A DNA stretch of 64,000 bases from Leadbetterella lacustris (GTDB lineage: Bacteria; Bacteroidota; Bacteroidia; Cytophagales; Spirosomataceae): positions 18,884-82,883 of the forward strand of contig OZ248434.1 in assembly GCA_965234335.1 (NCBI GenBank), read 5' to 3'. A model generated the notes under the pieces. That model did not search any database. It was not told where the DNA came from and was given only the letters and a program-made list of their open reading frames with translations. Shown piece by piece: positions 1 to 8,670 of this stretch. Numbering within the stretch: the stretch's first letter is position 1; each line of letters opens with the position of its first letter. Position numbers and translations under genes: made by a program.

Positions 1-1
1 A

Positions 2-658
2 GGCTTCCTTGTAAATTTCTCATTATTACCTTTATACATTTTCTTATTCTTGCTCTATAGAGACTTCTTGAAGACTTTTGTATATAAATTATTGCGAAAC
101 AGTAGTAAACACAATATCTCTAATACCATTAGAAAAATAAATGAAGTAGTTAGAAATTATATTATTGGCTTGCTCTTAGTAATATTAATAGTAGGAATAC
201 TAAATACGACGTCTCTTTATTTTCTTGAAATTGAACATGCACTTTTCTTTGGCTTTTTTGCGTCTTTTTTAGTTTTGATACCTTACATTGGTATTGCTAT
301 AGGGTCTGCTTTACCCATCTTAGTAGCATTGATAACGAAAGATTCTTATTGGTACCCGGTTGGAGTTGCGGCATCTTTTTTTATAATTCAATTTTTAGAG
401 GGTAATTTCATTACGCCGTTTATTGTGGGTAATAAAGTTAGTATAAATTCTCTAGCAGCCATTACGTCGCTTTTACTTTTTGGCAACCTATGGGGCATCA
501 GTGGTTTGGTGCTCGCATTACCTTTAACCGCGATTATTAAAGTCATATTTGATTCATCAGAATCCCTAAAAGCTTGGGGTTTCCTACTCGGAGACTCTGA
601 CCATATAGATGTGCAGGTGACCAAAAAGCACTTTAGCTTCAAGGGATTCGGCAAGTAA
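2..658 (+). CDS. AI-2E family membrane transporter, 5'-truncated by window edge
   Basis: The reading frame is open from base 2, so the gene begins before the window; the TTG at 50 is only an internal codon. The visible ~218 residues contain at least five hydrophobic helices (for example IIGLLLVILIVGIL and the stretch around FFASFLVLIPYIGIAIGS), followed by the conserved C-terminal part with PYIG, a Q-F-xEGNxITP motif and a GxxWGxxGxxLALPL segment. These are typical of the AI-2E/YdiK/PerM permease family, inner-membrane proteins linked to export of quorum-sensing signals or to Na+/H+ antiport. The substrate cannot be told from sequence. A charged cytoplasmic tail of about 30 residues ends the protein. 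No terminator is evident in the 237 bases that follow. Confidence 0.8.
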   Translation, partial: GFLVNFSLLPLYIFLFLLYRDFLKTFVYKLLRNSSKHNISNTIRKINEVVRNYIIGLLLVILIVGILNTTSLYFLEIEHALFFGFFASFLVLIPYIGIAIGSALPILVALITKDSYWYPVGVAASFFIIQFLEGNFITPFIVGNKVSINSLAAITSLLLFGNLWGISGLVLALPLTAIIKVIFDSSESLKAWGFLLGDSDHIDVQVTKKHFSFKGFGK

Positions 659-840
659 GAAGTCCATACCCTCTATTTTTCCTTTGAAATTAGTTATTAG
701 AAGAACTAAAAGATTAGAATAAACCTACCTTCTTTGATAACTTTTTTCCTAAAAAACAGTCCCAAGTAATTAGCAAAAAAATACTTCTACAAAGAGCTGA
801 ATTTTGTCTATAATAATGACTCAAAAAATCAATTTGTGAT

Positions 841-848
841 TATATTTG
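841..848 (+). promoter_or_regulatory. possible -7 promoter element for the ebo operon
   Basis: TATATTTG matches the Bacteroidota -7 consensus TAnnTTTG and lies 47 bases before the eboA start. No TTTG at the expected -33 spacing is present, so this is a weak assignment. Confidence 0.3.
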
Positions 849-895
849 AACTAGGAACTCAAAAACAGAAAGAACGATATTAGTACAACCAAAAA

Positions 896-1708
896 ATGAA
901 CGTAAAGGATAATCTTTTTGAGGTTATAAAGACAAATGCTTCTCAAAAAGAGCTTGATTGGATTGAAACAAAAGCGACGAGCAGTTTACAATCTCTGCAA
1001 ACCGCATTTGTTGCGACCCCGAGATTTGTTAGTAAAACTCCGGTCAACACCATTGAAAAGCTAAAGGGAATCAATTTCAACACTTGGAGCTTAGACAAGT
1101 TGGTACGTTCCTATTTTTTAGTCTGTTTAAATGAAACGAACCAAGAAACTTACGCCAAAACACTTAATACGCTTTTTGAAACTGCAGAAAACAACGAAGC
1201 CGTTGCCTTAATATCGTCTTTGGTACTTTTAGAACACCCCGAAAACTGGATTCTGAGAGCAACTGATGCAGTTAGAAGTAACATCGGCGTAGTTTTTGAT
1301 GCCATCGCATTCGAGAATCCTTATCCGCAAGAGTTTTTCTCAGAGTTGGCTTGGAATCAACTGGTTCTGAAATGCATTTTCAATGACAAACCTATTCACA
1401 AAATCCAAGGATTAGACCACAGAGCCAACAAAGAATTGGCCATATCTGTCTTCAACCTTGCTCACGAGCGTTGGGCGGCAGGCCGTACAATACCCCCACA
1501 AGCTTGGCGATTGGTAACCAATTTTTTAGATGAAACCATCTTTGAAGACATAAAAAAACTGTTTGATTCAGAAGATAATAAAAACCAATTAGCGGCTGCA
1601 TTAGTTTGTAAAAATAGCGGATTTCTGCCAGCAAAAAATGAGTTAAAAAAACATATTGAATTGGAACAAAAAGTTAAAGACCTATCGTGGAGTTTTTTGG
1701 AGGTCTAA
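896..1708 (+). CDS. eboA: EboA domain-containing protein
   Basis: First gene of a six-gene cluster whose order matches the ebo operon known from eustigmatophyte plastids, cyanobacteria, Pseudomonas and Bacteroidota. EboA is a conserved all-helical protein without assigned catalytic activity. In cyanobacteria eboABC are needed to move a scytonemin precursor out of the cytoplasm. The protein is 270 residues, soluble and helix-rich, with HEAT-like stretches such as LISSLVLLEHPENWILRATD and a C-terminal helix. No signal peptide or membrane segment is visible. Assignment rests mainly on synteny with the clear eboB-eboF genes downstream. eboB follows after 25 bases, consistent with one transcript. 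The ATG at 896 is the first in frame after an AT-rich leader. Confidence 0.8.
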   Translation: MNVKDNLFEVIKTNASQKELDWIETKATSSLQSLQTAFVATPRFVSKTPVNTIEKLKGINFNTWSLDKLVRSYFLVCLNETNQETYAKTLNTLFETAENNEAVALISSLVLLEHPENWILRATDAVRSNIGVVFDAIAFENPYPQEFFSELAWNQLVLKCIFNDKPIHKIQGLDHRANKELAISVFNLAHERWAAGRTIPPQAWRLVTNFLDETIFEDIKKLFDSEDNKNQLAAALVCKNSGFLPAKNELKKHIELEQKVKDLSWSFLEV

Positions 1709-1733
1709 AATGAATTAAAAAAACCTTATTGAA

Positions 1734-2753
1734 ATGTGCCAAAAAGAATCAGAAATAAAACAAAACCCTTCTCATTTTGAGGGTACGGCCGAAGAGCTAG
1801 AAATGTCTAAAACCATACAGGCTGACTTTATGGACTATGTAAAAGGCATGAAATTCTTTGACCCGCATATTCACATGACATCAAGAACAACCGACGATTA
1901 TACAGCCCTTGTAGATGCAGGAGTGGTGGCTATCATTGAGCCAGCATTTTGGCTGGGACAACCTCGCACAGGTTTATCTTCATTCAAGGACTATTACAGC
2001 AGTTTGGTAGGTTGGGAGCGTTTTCGTTCGTCGCAATTTGGCATAAAGCACTATTGCACTATAGGTTTGAATTCAAGGGAAGCCAACAACGAAGCTCTAG
2101 CTGAGGAAGTTATGGAAATCCTACCCTTATTTTTGTACAAAGAAGGGGTAGTAGGTGTGGGCGAAATTGGATTTGACGACCAAACTGCTGCGGAAGAAAA
2201 ATATTACCGTCAACAACTTGAACTGTCGAAAGAGGCTGGTTTACCAGTACAAGTACACACGCCGCACCGAGACAAAAAAAAAGGTACAGAACTGAGCATG
2301 TCGATAGCTTTGGAACACGGCATTGACCCGGGAATGGTGATTATCGACCATAACAATGAAGAAACAGTGGAGAGTGTTTTGGATAAAGGTTTCTGGGCGG
2401 CGTTTACCATTTACCCGTTTACCAAAATGGGCAATGAACGTATGGTAGAACTAGTAAAAAAATACGGCCCCGAGAGAATAATGATTAATTCGGCCGCAGA
2501 CTGGGGTATTAGTGACCCATTAGCAGTGCCTAAAACAGCCGCTTTGATGAAAATCAGGGGAATTTCAGACGAAGCCATAAAAATGGTTTGCTACCAAAAC
2601 GCCATAGATGCTTTTGCTCAAAGTGGACAAATAAATGTGGCCGACTTCGAAACTCCACAGGAAATTGACCAAAGTTTGAAATTCAATGGAAATACCGTTT
2701 TGAGGGGCGGTCAGATTCCGAGAGTGGACAAAAATTCTATTTTTATTAGCTAA
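1734..2753 (+). CDS. eboB: EboB, TatD-like metal-dependent hydrolase
   Basis: TatD-family amidohydrolase fold. The visible metal-site motifs are DPHIHM near residue 43, a GEIGFDD segment near residue 142 (glutamate ligand), QVHTPH near 173 (histidine ligands), DHNNEE near 203, and a late aspartate in SAADWG near 260. It is 339 residues, longer than ordinary TatD DNases, as expected for EboB. Its real substrate in the ebo pathway is unknown. The first ~25 residues are weakly conserved, so an internal start (for instance the ATG at 1803) is possible. It sits between eboA and eboC with short gaps, implying co-transcription. Confidence 0.85.
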   Translation: MCQKESEIKQNPSHFEGTAEELEMSKTIQADFMDYVKGMKFFDPHIHMTSRTTDDYTALVDAGVVAIIEPAFWLGQPRTGLSSFKDYYSSLVGWERFRSSQFGIKHYCTIGLNSREANNEALAEEVMEILPLFLYKEGVVGVGEIGFDDQTAAEEKYYRQQLELSKEAGLPVQVHTPHRDKKKGTELSMSIALEHGIDPGMVIIDHNNEETVESVLDKGFWAAFTIYPFTKMGNERMVELVKKYGPERIMINSAADWGISDPLAVPKTAALMKIRGISDEAIKMVCYQNAIDAFAQSGQINVADFETPQEIDQSLKFNGNTVLRGGQIPRVDKNSIFIS

Positions 2754-2760
2754 ATATATT

Positions 2761-3642
2761 TTGAACATAAAAGCATATCTTCAACTCTGTCGTCCAGCCA
2801 ACATTATCACGGCCATAGCCGACATTTTGGCAGGCGTAGCTATAGCGAGTTTTGCAACTCCAATAACCGAAATAAATGCATTTGGAGTTTTGCTGCTATG
2901 TATTTCCACCATTGGCTTGTACGGGGGCGGTATAGTTTTTAATGATATTTTCGATTTGGAATTAGACAAAATTGAGCGGCCAGAAAGAGCAATTCCAAGT
3001 GGAAGGATAAGCTTACAAAATGCATTTATTTTTGGAACTATGCTTTTGCTAATAGGAATAATATCAGCTTTTTTAAACAACAGCTTAAGTGGTATTATTG
3101 CATCATTGGTCGCAATTTTAGCCCTTGTATATGACAAGTACGGCAAACATCATTCGTTTTTGGGGCCGATGAACATGGGACTTTGTCGTGGTGGAAATTT
3201 AATTTTGGGTATGTCTATCGTTGCCAGTACTGTTTCTGAGTGGTGGTGGCTTGGAATTTTGCCAGTCTGTTACATTGCTGCTATCACAATGATCAGCCGA
3301 GGCGAGGTACACGGTGGCAAGAAAAATACTTTATATTTTGCTGCATTTTTATACGCTTTTGTCAACATTTCACAATTAACGATTGCTTACAGACTAGACA
3401 CTTTATGGTTTTCACTGGCATTCGTTTCTTTACATATTTTTTTAATTTTCAAGCCATTGACCAAAGCCATTTCAAACCCAATTGGACCAAATATTGGCAA
3501 GGCTGTTAAGGCTGGAGTATTGGCTTTAATCGTGATGGATGCAGCATGGGTGAGTATTTCGGGCAATTTTGTTATTGCACTTTTTGTACTAATTTTACTG
3601 CCGATTTCGATAAAACTAGCTAAAATTTTTGTTGTTACGTAA
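2761..3642 (+). CDS. eboC: EboC, UbiA-like prenyltransferase
   Basis: Integral membrane protein of 293 residues with about eight hydrophobic helices and the UbiA-type signature: R-P-A-N near residue 12 and the Mg-diphosphate motif NDIFDLELDKIERPERAIPS near residues 61-80. The second loop contains YDKYGKH. UbiA enzymes move polyprenyl groups onto aromatic acceptors. In ebo clusters the protein is thought to help carry or modify a metabolite at the membrane, but the reaction is not established. The start is TTG at 2761, eight bases after the eboB stop; no in-frame ATG gives a complete first helix. Tight spacing suggests translational coupling with eboB. Confidence 0.88.
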   Translation: MNIKAYLQLCRPANIITAIADILAGVAIASFATPITEINAFGVLLLCISTIGLYGGGIVFNDIFDLELDKIERPERAIPSGRISLQNAFIFGTMLLLIGIISAFLNNSLSGIIASLVAILALVYDKYGKHHSFLGPMNMGLCRGGNLILGMSIVASTVSEWWWLGILPVCYIAAITMISRGEVHGGKKNTLYFAAFLYAFVNISQLTIAYRLDTLWFSLAFVSLHIFLIFKPLTKAISNPIGPNIGKAVKAGVLALIVMDAAWVSISGNFVIALFVLILLPISIKLAKIFVVT

Positions 3643-3683
3643 GTTGCTGACATGAGGAGTTTCTTATTTTTATTCAATCCTAA

Positions 3684-4832
3684 ATGAAGTCTATAAAACA
3701 AACCTTTGAGGTTCCCTTCAGTTTTAATATTGTTTTTACTGAAAACCTTTTCTCTTCTGATAATCAAGAACTTAAAAGTTTTCTTGAGAACTTTGGAAAC
3801 AGTGGTTTTCATAAAAAAATATTATTTTTAATTGATGCCGGTGTTGCGGAAAGTCATACTTATCTGCAAGAAAGCATCCGTCGCTATTTCAAGTCCACCA
3901 AAAACGTTTCTTTGGTTGATGAAATATTGGTAATGCCAGGCGGTGAGTTGGTAAAAAATGACCCACAATATCTAGAAAAAACGCTTTTAGCCATTAATGA
4001 ACACGGCATAGATCGGCATTCGTTTGTGGCGGCCATTGGCGGTGGAGCTTTTTTAGATATGGTAGGTTACGCTTCTTGTATAGCCCATCGAGGAGTAAAG
4101 CACATCAGAATTCCTAGTACCGTACTTTCTCAAAACGATTCTGGCGTAGGCGTAAAAAACGGAGTTAATTTTCTTGGTAAAAAGAATTTTTTAGGCACAT
4201 TTGCACCTCCCGTGGCTGTATTTAATGATTCCAATTTCCTAAAGAGCCTTTCGGATAGAGACTGGCGATCTGGAATTTCAGAGGCCGTTAAAGTTGCTTT
4301 AATTAAAGATTTGCCATTCTTTAAATGGCTTGAAGACAATGCAAAAGCCATGGCTGACAGAAACATGGAAGTCATGAGCGAGCAGATTTTTCGCTCAGCA
4401 GCTTTGCATACCAACCACATTTCAAGCGGTGATCCGTTTGAACTAGGTTCGGCTAGACCCCTGGATTTTGGGCACTGGGCCGCACACAAATTGGAATACT
4501 TAACCAATTTTGAAATTCGACATGGGGAGGCCGTAGCTATCGGCATAGCCTTAGACGCTGTCTATTCCAAAATTCTCGGTCTTATCAGCCAAGAAGAAGC
4601 AGATAGAATTCTTATTTTGCTTAAAAAACTGGGTTTTACGCTATACCATTCCGCACTTGGAGAGAACGAGAAACTGAATCTTTGGGAAGGTTTGAATGAA
4701 TTCAGGGAACATTTGGGAGGCGAACTGACCATAACGATTTTGGAGAAATTGGGTAAAGGAAAAGAAATACACGAAGTAGATTTTGAGGCGATGAAACAAG
4801 CCGTGGATGAACTTGCAAAATTGAACCAATAA
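3684..4832 (+). CDS. eboD: EboD, 3-dehydroquinate synthase-like enzyme
   Basis: Member of the AroB sugar-phosphate cyclase superfamily, 382 residues. Visible features are the NAD-binding glycine motif GGGAFLDMVGYAS near residue 118, the lysine-rich segment GVGVKNGVNFLGKKNF, and the zinc-site residues: glutamate in SGISEAVK, histidine in DFGHWAAHKLE and histidine in IRHGEAVAIGIALD. These support an active metalloenzyme. In ebo clusters this paralogue is separate from shikimate-pathway AroB and its product is unknown; a cyclitol product is possible by analogy with other cyclases. It lies 41 bases after eboC on the same strand. Confidence 0.87.
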   Translation: MKSIKQTFEVPFSFNIVFTENLFSSDNQELKSFLENFGNSGFHKKILFLIDAGVAESHTYLQESIRRYFKSTKNVSLVDEILVMPGGELVKNDPQYLEKTLLAINEHGIDRHSFVAAIGGGAFLDMVGYASCIAHRGVKHIRIPSTVLSQNDSGVGVKNGVNFLGKKNFLGTFAPPVAVFNDSNFLKSLSDRDWRSGISEAVKVALIKDLPFFKWLEDNAKAMADRNMEVMSEQIFRSAALHTNHISSGDPFELGSARPLDFGHWAAHKLEYLTNFEIRHGEAVAIGIALDAVYSKILGLISQEEADRILILLKKLGFTLYHSALGENEKLNLWEGLNEFREHLGGELTITILEKLGKGKEIHEVDFEAMKQAVDELAKLNQ

Positions 4833-4845
4833 TAAAAACCAATAA

Positions 4846-4867
4846 AACCTTAGCGACCTAGCGGTAA
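4846..4867 (+). repeat. short dispersed CCTTAGCGACCTAGCGG-type repeat
   Basis: Two imperfect copies of an 8-9 base unit (CTTAGCGAC, CTAGCGG) sit immediately before the eboE start. A related stretch lies before the TlpA-like gene at about 41941-41972. Such TTAGCG/TTTGCG runs are often seen dispersed near starts in Bacteroidota genomes; their role is unclear. Confidence 0.5.
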
Positions 4868-4875
4868 AATCAAAT

Positions 4876-6075
4876 ATGAAAACAGCACTTGGTCAACTTA
4901 GCTATTGTAGCAATATACACCCAGGAGAAGACTGGAAAGAGCATTTTGCTATACTAAAAACCAGTATTCCGGAAATAAAGGCAGCCGTAAGTCCGACAGA
5001 ACCATTGGGCCTCGGACTGAGATTAGCCAACCAAGCGAGCATAGACCTATTCGAAAATGAGAATTTTGAGGATTTCAAAAACTGGCTTGAAGCGAACGAA
5101 GTTTATGTGTTCACGATGAACGGATTTCCGTATGGAAATTTTCACAATGTGGTCGTGAAAGACAAAGTTCACGCACCCGATTGGACCACCAAAGAGCGGG
5201 CAGACTACACCATCAGAATGTTTGAGCTTTTGGCCAAATTGCTACCCGAAAACCTTGAAGAGGGTGGGATTTCAACTTCACCACTCTCCTATCGTTTTTG
5301 GTGGAATACGCCCGAAAGTTTAGAGAATGCAACCCAAACAGCCACCAAAAACATTTTATTGGTCGTTGATGCTTTGATAGATATTTTAGAAAAAACTGGC
5401 AAAACGCTACATTTAGACATCGAACCAGAGCCTGACGGTATCTTGGAAAATTCAGAAGAATTTATCAATTGGTACACGAGATATTTACTTCCAATGGGCA
5501 TTAAACACCTCGCAGACAAAGGATATTCGACTCAAGACGCCACCTCAATCATCAAAAAACATATAACGCTTTGTTATGATGTTTGCCATTTCGCCGTTGG
5601 TTTTGAAAACCCACAAGAGGTTATCGATAAGCTTGATAACGCAGGACTCAAAGTTGGTAAAATACAAATAAGCTCTGCCGTAAAAGTTGATTTTTCTGAA
5701 AATGCAGAAGAAAAACTAAAAACTATAGCACAATACAATGAGCCAACTTATTTGCATCAAGTAGTAGCTCAAAAAAAAGACGGAAGTTTCCTGAAATTCC
5801 CTGATCTTACTGAAGCTATCACCGCTTTTAATGAAGAAATCAGCGAATGGCGGGTGCATTTCCATGTGCCCTTGTTTTTGGAGAGTTATGGTTTAGTAGG
5901 TTCAACCCAATCAGACATCGTGGAAACAATCAAAGTTCATAAAAACAAACCATTTACCCATCATTTAGAAATTGAAACCTATACGTGGGGAGTATTACCA
6001 AGTGAGTTTCAAGCACCTCTTAATGAGTCTATTATACGAGAAATCAATTGGGTGAAAGGTCTTCTTAATGGTTGA
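4876..6075 (+). CDS. eboE: EboE, metabolite traffic protein (TIM-barrel, sugar isomerase-like)
   Basis: 399-residue soluble protein recognised as EboE by its opening MKTALGQLSYCSNIHPGEDW, its place in the operon, and its xylose-isomerase-like TIM-barrel character. Candidate metal-site residues include the acidic cluster DIEPEPDG near residue 180, CYDVCHFAVGFE near 233, KIQISSAVKVD near 262 and HFHVPLF near 330. Members are annotated as metabolite traffic proteins because of the cyanobacterial scytonemin work; no reaction is known. It has no signal peptide, so it acts in the cytoplasm. The start is the ATG at 4876, just after the short repeat at 4846-4867. Confidence 0.87.
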   Translation: MKTALGQLSYCSNIHPGEDWKEHFAILKTSIPEIKAAVSPTEPLGLGLRLANQASIDLFENENFEDFKNWLEANEVYVFTMNGFPYGNFHNVVVKDKVHAPDWTTKERADYTIRMFELLAKLLPENLEEGGISTSPLSYRFWWNTPESLENATQTATKNILLVVDALIDILEKTGKTLHLDIEPEPDGILENSEEFINWYTRYLLPMGIKHLADKGYSTQDATSIIKKHITLCYDVCHFAVGFENPQEVIDKLDNAGLKVGKIQISSAVKVDFSENAEEKLKTIAQYNEPTYLHQVVAQKKDGSFLKFPDLTEAITAFNEEISEWRVHFHVPLFLESYGLVGSTQSDIVETIKVHKNKPFTHHLEIETYTWGVLPSEFQAPLNESIIREINWVKGLLNG

Positions 6076-6166
6076 ATGGATGAATGATTGAATGGATGAA
6101 TGGATAATTGGATGGATGAATGATAGGTTGGATGAATGATTGAATGAACTGATGATTGATTGATAG
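6072..6166 (+). repeat. degenerate tetranucleotide repeat (TGAA/TGGA/TGAT)
   Basis: Beginning at the eboE stop, about 95 bases consist of TGAA, TGGA and TGAT units in irregular order (for example GGATGAATGATTGAATGGA). It is the only low-complexity tract of this kind in the window and fills most of the eboE-eboF gap. Confidence 0.8.
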
Positions 6167-6201
6167 AATATTTGAATTGAAGCAGTAAAATATAGAATAA
6201 T

Positions 6202-7575
6202 ATGCAGAAAACAGTTGTAATTGACATAGTAGGATTGAGCACAAGCGTGATTGGTGAGCATACGCCTTTTTTGCAAAAATATATTGCTAAAAACAACCTA
6301 ACGCATATAAAACCTGCATTTCCTGCTGTTACAACTACTGCACAAAGTTGCTACGTGACAGGCAAAACACCTGCCGAGCACGGTATTGTGGGCAATGGAT
6401 GGTATGACCACGAGGCATCTGAAATAAAATTCTGGAAACAATCCAACAAATTGGTGAACGGCGAAAAAATTTGGGATGCCGCCAAACGTAAAAATCCAGA
6501 TTTTAAAAGTTCGAAAATGTTTTGGTGGTACAATATGTACTCCTCGGCAGATTTTTCGGTAACGCCGAGACCGCAATACCACTCCGATGGTGTAAAAATG
6601 CCTGATTGTTATTCTTACCCAGCAGACTTGAGAGATAAACTACAAAAGAAGTTAGGTACATTTCCTTTGTTTAAATTTTGGGGACCAGGAGCCAATATTG
6701 AATGCTCCAAGTGGATAGCCGATGCTTCTATGGAGGTTGATAGAGAAAATGACCCAACACTCACACTAATTTATTTGCCACATTTGGATTACTGCTTGCA
6801 GAAATTCGGTACTGATTTCACAAAAATAGCCAAAGAATTAAACGAAATAGATGCTCTCGTTGAAGAATTAGTAACCTATTACGAACAGCGAAAGACCAAC
6901 ATCATTTTGCTATCAGAATATGGCATCAACAACGTTTCTCGACCCATTCATATCAACAGAATTTTACGAGAGAATGGCTTACTGGCCATAAGAGTAGAGG
7001 CTGGACATGAACTATTGGATGCAGGAGCCTCAAAAGCTTTTGCCGTAGCCGACCACCAAATTGCACATATTTATGTAAATGACCCCAAAGAAAAAGCTCG
7101 GGTGAAAAGTATTTTGGAGAAAATTGAAGGTGTAAAGTTGGTAATGGATGAAGCCGAAAAACAGAAACACCACATCAACCACCAAAGGGCTGGAGATTTT
7201 GTATTGATGGCCAAAGCCGACAGCTGGTTTACCTATTACTACTGGAACGATGACAAACACGCACCCGACTTTGCAAGAAGTGTGGACATACACAACAAAC
7301 CTGGCTACGACCCTGTGGAGATGTTTATGAACCCCGCAAATCCATTCATAAAACTTCGAGCAGCCTATAAACTGGCTCGAAAACTCCTCGGATTTAGATA
7401 CCGAATGGATGTAATACCCCTAGATGCCAGCTTAATAAAAGGCTCACACGGCACCTTGGATATTGGCAAAGAATTCTACCCCGTACTCATTACGAATCAA
7501 ACCATTAACCAGATAGAAATCGCGGCCACTGATGTTTATTCTGTAATTTGGGAGAATATTTTTGGGAAGGGGTGA
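6202..7575 (+). CDS. eboF: EboF, alkaline phosphatase superfamily / nucleotide pyrophosphatase-like protein
   Basis: 457-residue member of the alkaline phosphatase superfamily. The nucleophile region is FPAVTTTAQSCYVTGKTPAE near residue 40, with a threonine as expected for nucleotide pyrophosphatase/phosphodiesterases, followed by EHGIVGNGW. Further metal-site motifs are YLPHLDYCLQ near 191, LLSEYGINNV near 236, DHQIAHIY near 285 and KGSHGTLD near 414. No signal peptide is seen. It is the last gene of the ebo operon, separated from eboE by the 95-base tetranucleotide tract. Its last ~46 codons are present again, frameshifted and diverged, at 8337-8475, showing past tandem duplication here. 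Confidence 0.87.
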   Translation: MQKTVVIDIVGLSTSVIGEHTPFLQKYIAKNNLTHIKPAFPAVTTTAQSCYVTGKTPAEHGIVGNGWYDHEASEIKFWKQSNKLVNGEKIWDAAKRKNPDFKSSKMFWWYNMYSSADFSVTPRPQYHSDGVKMPDCYSYPADLRDKLQKKLGTFPLFKFWGPGANIECSKWIADASMEVDRENDPTLTLIYLPHLDYCLQKFGTDFTKIAKELNEIDALVEELVTYYEQRKTNIILLSEYGINNVSRPIHINRILRENGLLAIRVEAGHELLDAGASKAFAVADHQIAHIYVNDPKEKARVKSILEKIEGVKLVMDEAEKQKHHINHQRAGDFVLMAKADSWFTYYYWNDDKHAPDFARSVDIHNKPGYDPVEMFMNPANPFIKLRAAYKLARKLLGFRYRMDVIPLDASLIKGSHGTLDIGKEFYPVLITNQTINQIEIAATDVYSVIWENIFGKG

Positions 7576-7704
7576 GTGTTTTGAAAATAAATAGGTTGTA
7601 ATTATCAAGTTATGTTTTTTTTGAAGTTGAGTTCATTGTTTCAGAAATAAAATAAACCTACATTCACAATCTAAATAATATGTTCACTTATCTCAGTATT
7701 CTGT

Positions 7705-7926
7705 ATGAACACCATGCGAATTGACATAATAAATCCCAAAGCTGCCAAACTTTTAAGAGACTTGGAGGACATGAACTTGATTTCTATTCAAGGTTCATCA
7801 TAAAAAGGATTTGCCGATGTTCTAAAAAAGCTTCGTTCAAAAGCTAAAGTGGCACCATCATTGGAAGAGATAACGAAGGAAGTGGAGTTGGTTAGAAGCA
7901 AACGTTATGCAGAAAAATCCAACTAG
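7705..7926 (+). pseudogene. antitoxin-like gene interrupted by a stop codon
   Basis: The frame from ATG 7705 (or ATG 7714) encodes a 73-codon antitoxin-like protein, starting MRIDIINPKAAKLLRDLEDM, but carries an in-frame TAA at 7801-7803. After the stop it continues as KGFADVLKKLRSKAKVAPSLEE and ends in a basic, charged tail. The end overlaps the start of the downstream PIN gene by 20 bases, the usual layout of an antitoxin-toxin pair. The N-terminal 17 codons recur at 8590-8640. Either a sequencing error or genuine decay could explain the stop; decay is favoured because the toxin gene is also broken. Confidence 0.7.
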
Positions 7927-8320
7927 AATCATTATTGACACTAATCACTGGGTCAGCTTCTTGATATCAAAAGATTACTCTAAACTAGACGAAATAATTT
8001 TTGCCCAAAAAGTTTAGCTAGTTTTTAGCCAAGAATTGCTTGATGAATTTTTAGAAGTGGCAAGCAGACCTAAATTTAGAAGATTTTTTGCTACAAAAGA
8101 TATTGAGGAAATACTTGAAACTATAGATGAATACGCAGATTTTGTCAAAGTTAAATCCAAAATTGAGCTTTGTAGAGACCCGAAAGATAACTTTTTGCTC
8201 TCCTTATCAGCGGATGGCAAAGCCGATTACTTACTAACTGGCGACAAAGACCTACTTGATTTAGTCAATTTTGGGAAAACGGAAATTCTAACAATTTCTC
8301 AATTCCTTACAAAAGAATGA
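7907..8320 (+). pseudogene. PIN-domain toxin interrupted by a stop codon
   Basis: The frame from ATG 7907 encodes a 137-codon PIN-domain protein with an in-frame TAG at 8015-8017. PIN acidic residues are visible on both sides: IIIDTNHWVS near residue 10 before the stop, and CRDPKDNFLLSLS followed by DYLLTGDKDLL after it. PIN toxins are Mg-dependent ribonucleases partnered with an antitoxin, here the interrupted gene just upstream. The piece after the stop (from about 8036) could be read alone but lacks the first catalytic aspartate. Most likely an inactive TA relic. Confidence 0.8.
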
Positions 8321-8336
8321 AATTTTTTATTGGGTT

Positions 8337-8475
8337 AAAGGCTCGAACAGCAAGATAGACATCGAAATAGAGCTTTTGCAATTTACTCATTACTAATCAA
8401 ACTATTAATCAAAAAGAGATAGACCCCACTGATGTTTATAGTGTTATTTGGGAGAGTATTTTTGGGGACGAGTAA
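8337..8475 (+). pseudogene. diverged, frameshifted remnant of the eboF 3' end
   Basis: Starting at AAAGGCTC, matching the KGS codons of eboF, the sequence parallels the eboF end. After a frame change near 8388 it reads LITNQTINQKEIDPTDVYSV and IWESIFGDE, then TAA, against LITNQTINQIEIAATDVYSV and IWENIFGKG in the intact gene. It is a non-functional 3' fragment from a past duplication. Confidence 0.85.
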
Positions 8476-8589
8476 GTTGTTTTTTTGGAACACAGATGAC
8501 ACTGATTGGACTGTTTTCCACAGATTAACTGTATCGAATATTTATTTTATGTTAATTCAATTCTTGATTAAAATTGACACATTAATTTG

Positions 8590-8640
8590 ATGCGAATCGA
8601 CATAATAAATCCAAAAGCTACCAAACTCTTGAGAGAAAAA
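8590..8640 (+). pseudogene. 5' fragment of a second antitoxin gene copy
   Basis: ATG at 8590 starts MRIDIINPKATKLLRE, nearly identical to the antitoxin at 7714. Similarity ends near 8640 and the frame then runs antisense into the pseudouridine synthase gene, so only the first ~17 codons survive. It follows the eboF remnant at about the spacing of the intact pair. Confidence 0.8.
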
Positions 8641-8670
8641 TCTAGTACCAAATCAAATCTCTCCCCCCCC

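Noticed and set aside
5995..6296. Minus-strand frames through the tetranucleotide tract
   Set aside because: They encode repetitive S-I-H-P residues that arise only from the repeat.
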